DNA of 6,911 nucleotides from Ignavibacteria bacterium UBA6688 (GTDB lineage: Bacteria > Bacteroidota > Ignavibacteria > UBA10030): NCBI GenBank assembly GCA_002454845.1, contig DKJQ01000190.1, positions 1 through 6,911 on the forward strand, in the 5' to 3' direction. Position 1 is the first letter of the stretch, and each line of letters starts with the position of its first letter. The position numbers and the translations under genes are program-made. The notes beneath the pieces were generated by a model. The model saw only the letters and a list, made by a program, of their open reading frames with translations, had not been told where the DNA came from and made no database searches. Shown here piece by piece: positions 6,320 through 6,911 of the stretch.

Positions 6320-6911
6320 GGTCTTACACTCTCGCTTTCCGCTGCTGGATGTTCGGTCAAAAGGGAGATAAAAACGTTTTCGAGCGATGGGGTCACAACC
6401 CTCCAATCCTCCACCTGAATCCCCGAGTTCGCGAGATGGCGAAGGACCTTTTTCATGTCGGCTTTCTGGTCGTCCACGATGACATTCAAGCGGTCGCCGA
6501 ACGCCTGTACTTCCCTCGTCAGGGAAAACTCCCTGAGTAAGGCAACAGAGCGGCGAAGTTCCGAGGGGACAATCTCCACCAATGTCCCATGCATCAGGCG
6601 TTTGAGATTTCCCGGAGTATCCGCCACCATGATCGCCCCTTCGTTCATCAAGGCAACACGGTGACATCGCTCCGCCTCGTCGAGGTAAGGGGTGGTCATG
6701 ACGATCGTAATTCCCTCTTTGAGGAGACTTGCCAGGATCTTCCAGAAATCGCGGCGGGAGACAGGGTCGACTCCCGTGGTCGGTTCGTCGAGAAAAATCA
6801 CCTCGGGGGTATGGATCAGCGTGCAGGCAAGGGCAAGCTTTTGTTTCATTCCGCCCGAAAGTTTTTCCGAGAGGCGGGACCGGAAGGGTGTAAGCCGGGT
6901 AAACTCGAGCA
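6316..6911 (-). CDS. ABC transporter ATPase, first nucleotide-binding subunit (N-terminus outside window)
   Basis: The C-terminal 197 residues of an ABC-2 exporter ATPase; the start and Walker A lie beyond 6911. Visible: LSEKLSGGMKQK (canonical LSGG signature, 6861-6850), Walker B VIFLDE with the catalytic Glu, D-loop TGVD, then TTPYLDEAERC, where the H-loop position holds Pro (6690-6688) instead of the conserved His. A C-terminal accessory domain follows and ends TPSLENVFISLL, the same ending style as the second ATPase. I recall this TPYxDEAERC form from the first half of YbhF-like fused ATPases, so it looks like a family trait and not a mutation. The stop codon overlaps the outer membrane factor start as ATGA. 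It is the first visible gene of the operon; a periplasmic adaptor gene could precede it. The apparent start at 6849 (MKQK) is an internal Met in the signature motif, not a true start. Confidence 0.9.
   Translation of the reverse strand, partial: LEFTRLTPFRSRLSEKLSGGMKQKLALACTLIHTPEVIFLDEPTTGVDPVSRRDFWKILASLLKEGITIVMTTPYLDEAERCHRVALMNEGAIMVADTPGNLKRLMHGTLVEIVPSELRRSVALLREFSLTREVQAFGDRLNVIVDDQKADMKKVLRHLANSGIQVEDWRVVTPSLENVFISLLTEHPAAESESVRP

Noticed and set aside
6320..6667. N-terminal extension of the outer membrane factor to an upstream ATG at 6667
   Set aside because: The extension overlaps the ATPase gene in another frame and has no signal peptide, while ATG 6319 gives a clear signal peptide and an ATGA overlap.

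Overview
All supported genes in this window lie on the minus strand, so the biology reads from position 6911 down to 1. Two blocks are present: most of an ABC-2 type tripartite export operon (6911-1773), and a membrane receptor cyclase (1674-1) whose C-terminus lies beyond the window. The long plus-strand reading frames are antisense shadows of these genes. No stretch over 100 bases lacks a gene, and I saw no RNA gene, mobile element or CRISPR array.

Export operon, in transcription order: the C-terminal part of a first ABC ATPase, a TolC-like outer membrane factor, a second ABC ATPase, and two related but diverged six-helix ABC-2 permeases. The genes are packed tightly (two ATGA overlaps, a 25-nt gap and a 2-nt gap), which indicates one coupled transcript. 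The layout resembles the E. coli ybhGFSR type of exporter, with two differences: the two nucleotide-binding domains are separate proteins, and the outer membrane factor gene sits between them. A periplasmic adaptor (HlyD/MFP family) would be expected, probably upstream of 6911, but is not in the window. The two ATPases carry complementary non-consensus motifs. If they pair, these predict one consensus and one degenerate ATP site.

Receptor block: a 98-nt gap follows the last permease. It holds a plausible sigma70-like promoter (TTGATT, 17 nt, TAAAAT) and an imperfect hairpin in the predicted leader. The receptor then has an N-terminal membrane helix, three tandem divergent copies of a roughly 110-residue periplasmic domain each with one CXXCH heme-c site, a second membrane helix, a HAMP linker, and the first residues of a class III nucleotide cyclase domain. 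It looks like a tri-heme receptor that would control cAMP or cGMP synthesis, and it is the most interesting item here.

Organism: a Gram-negative bacterium (outer membrane factor, periplasmic c-type heme domains) with moderately GC-rich DNA and presumably a cytochrome c maturation system and respiratory metabolism. The general flavour of the proteins recalls environmental Bacteroidota/Ignavibacteriota-like lineages, but that is a weak impression from memory and the phylum cannot be settled from this window.
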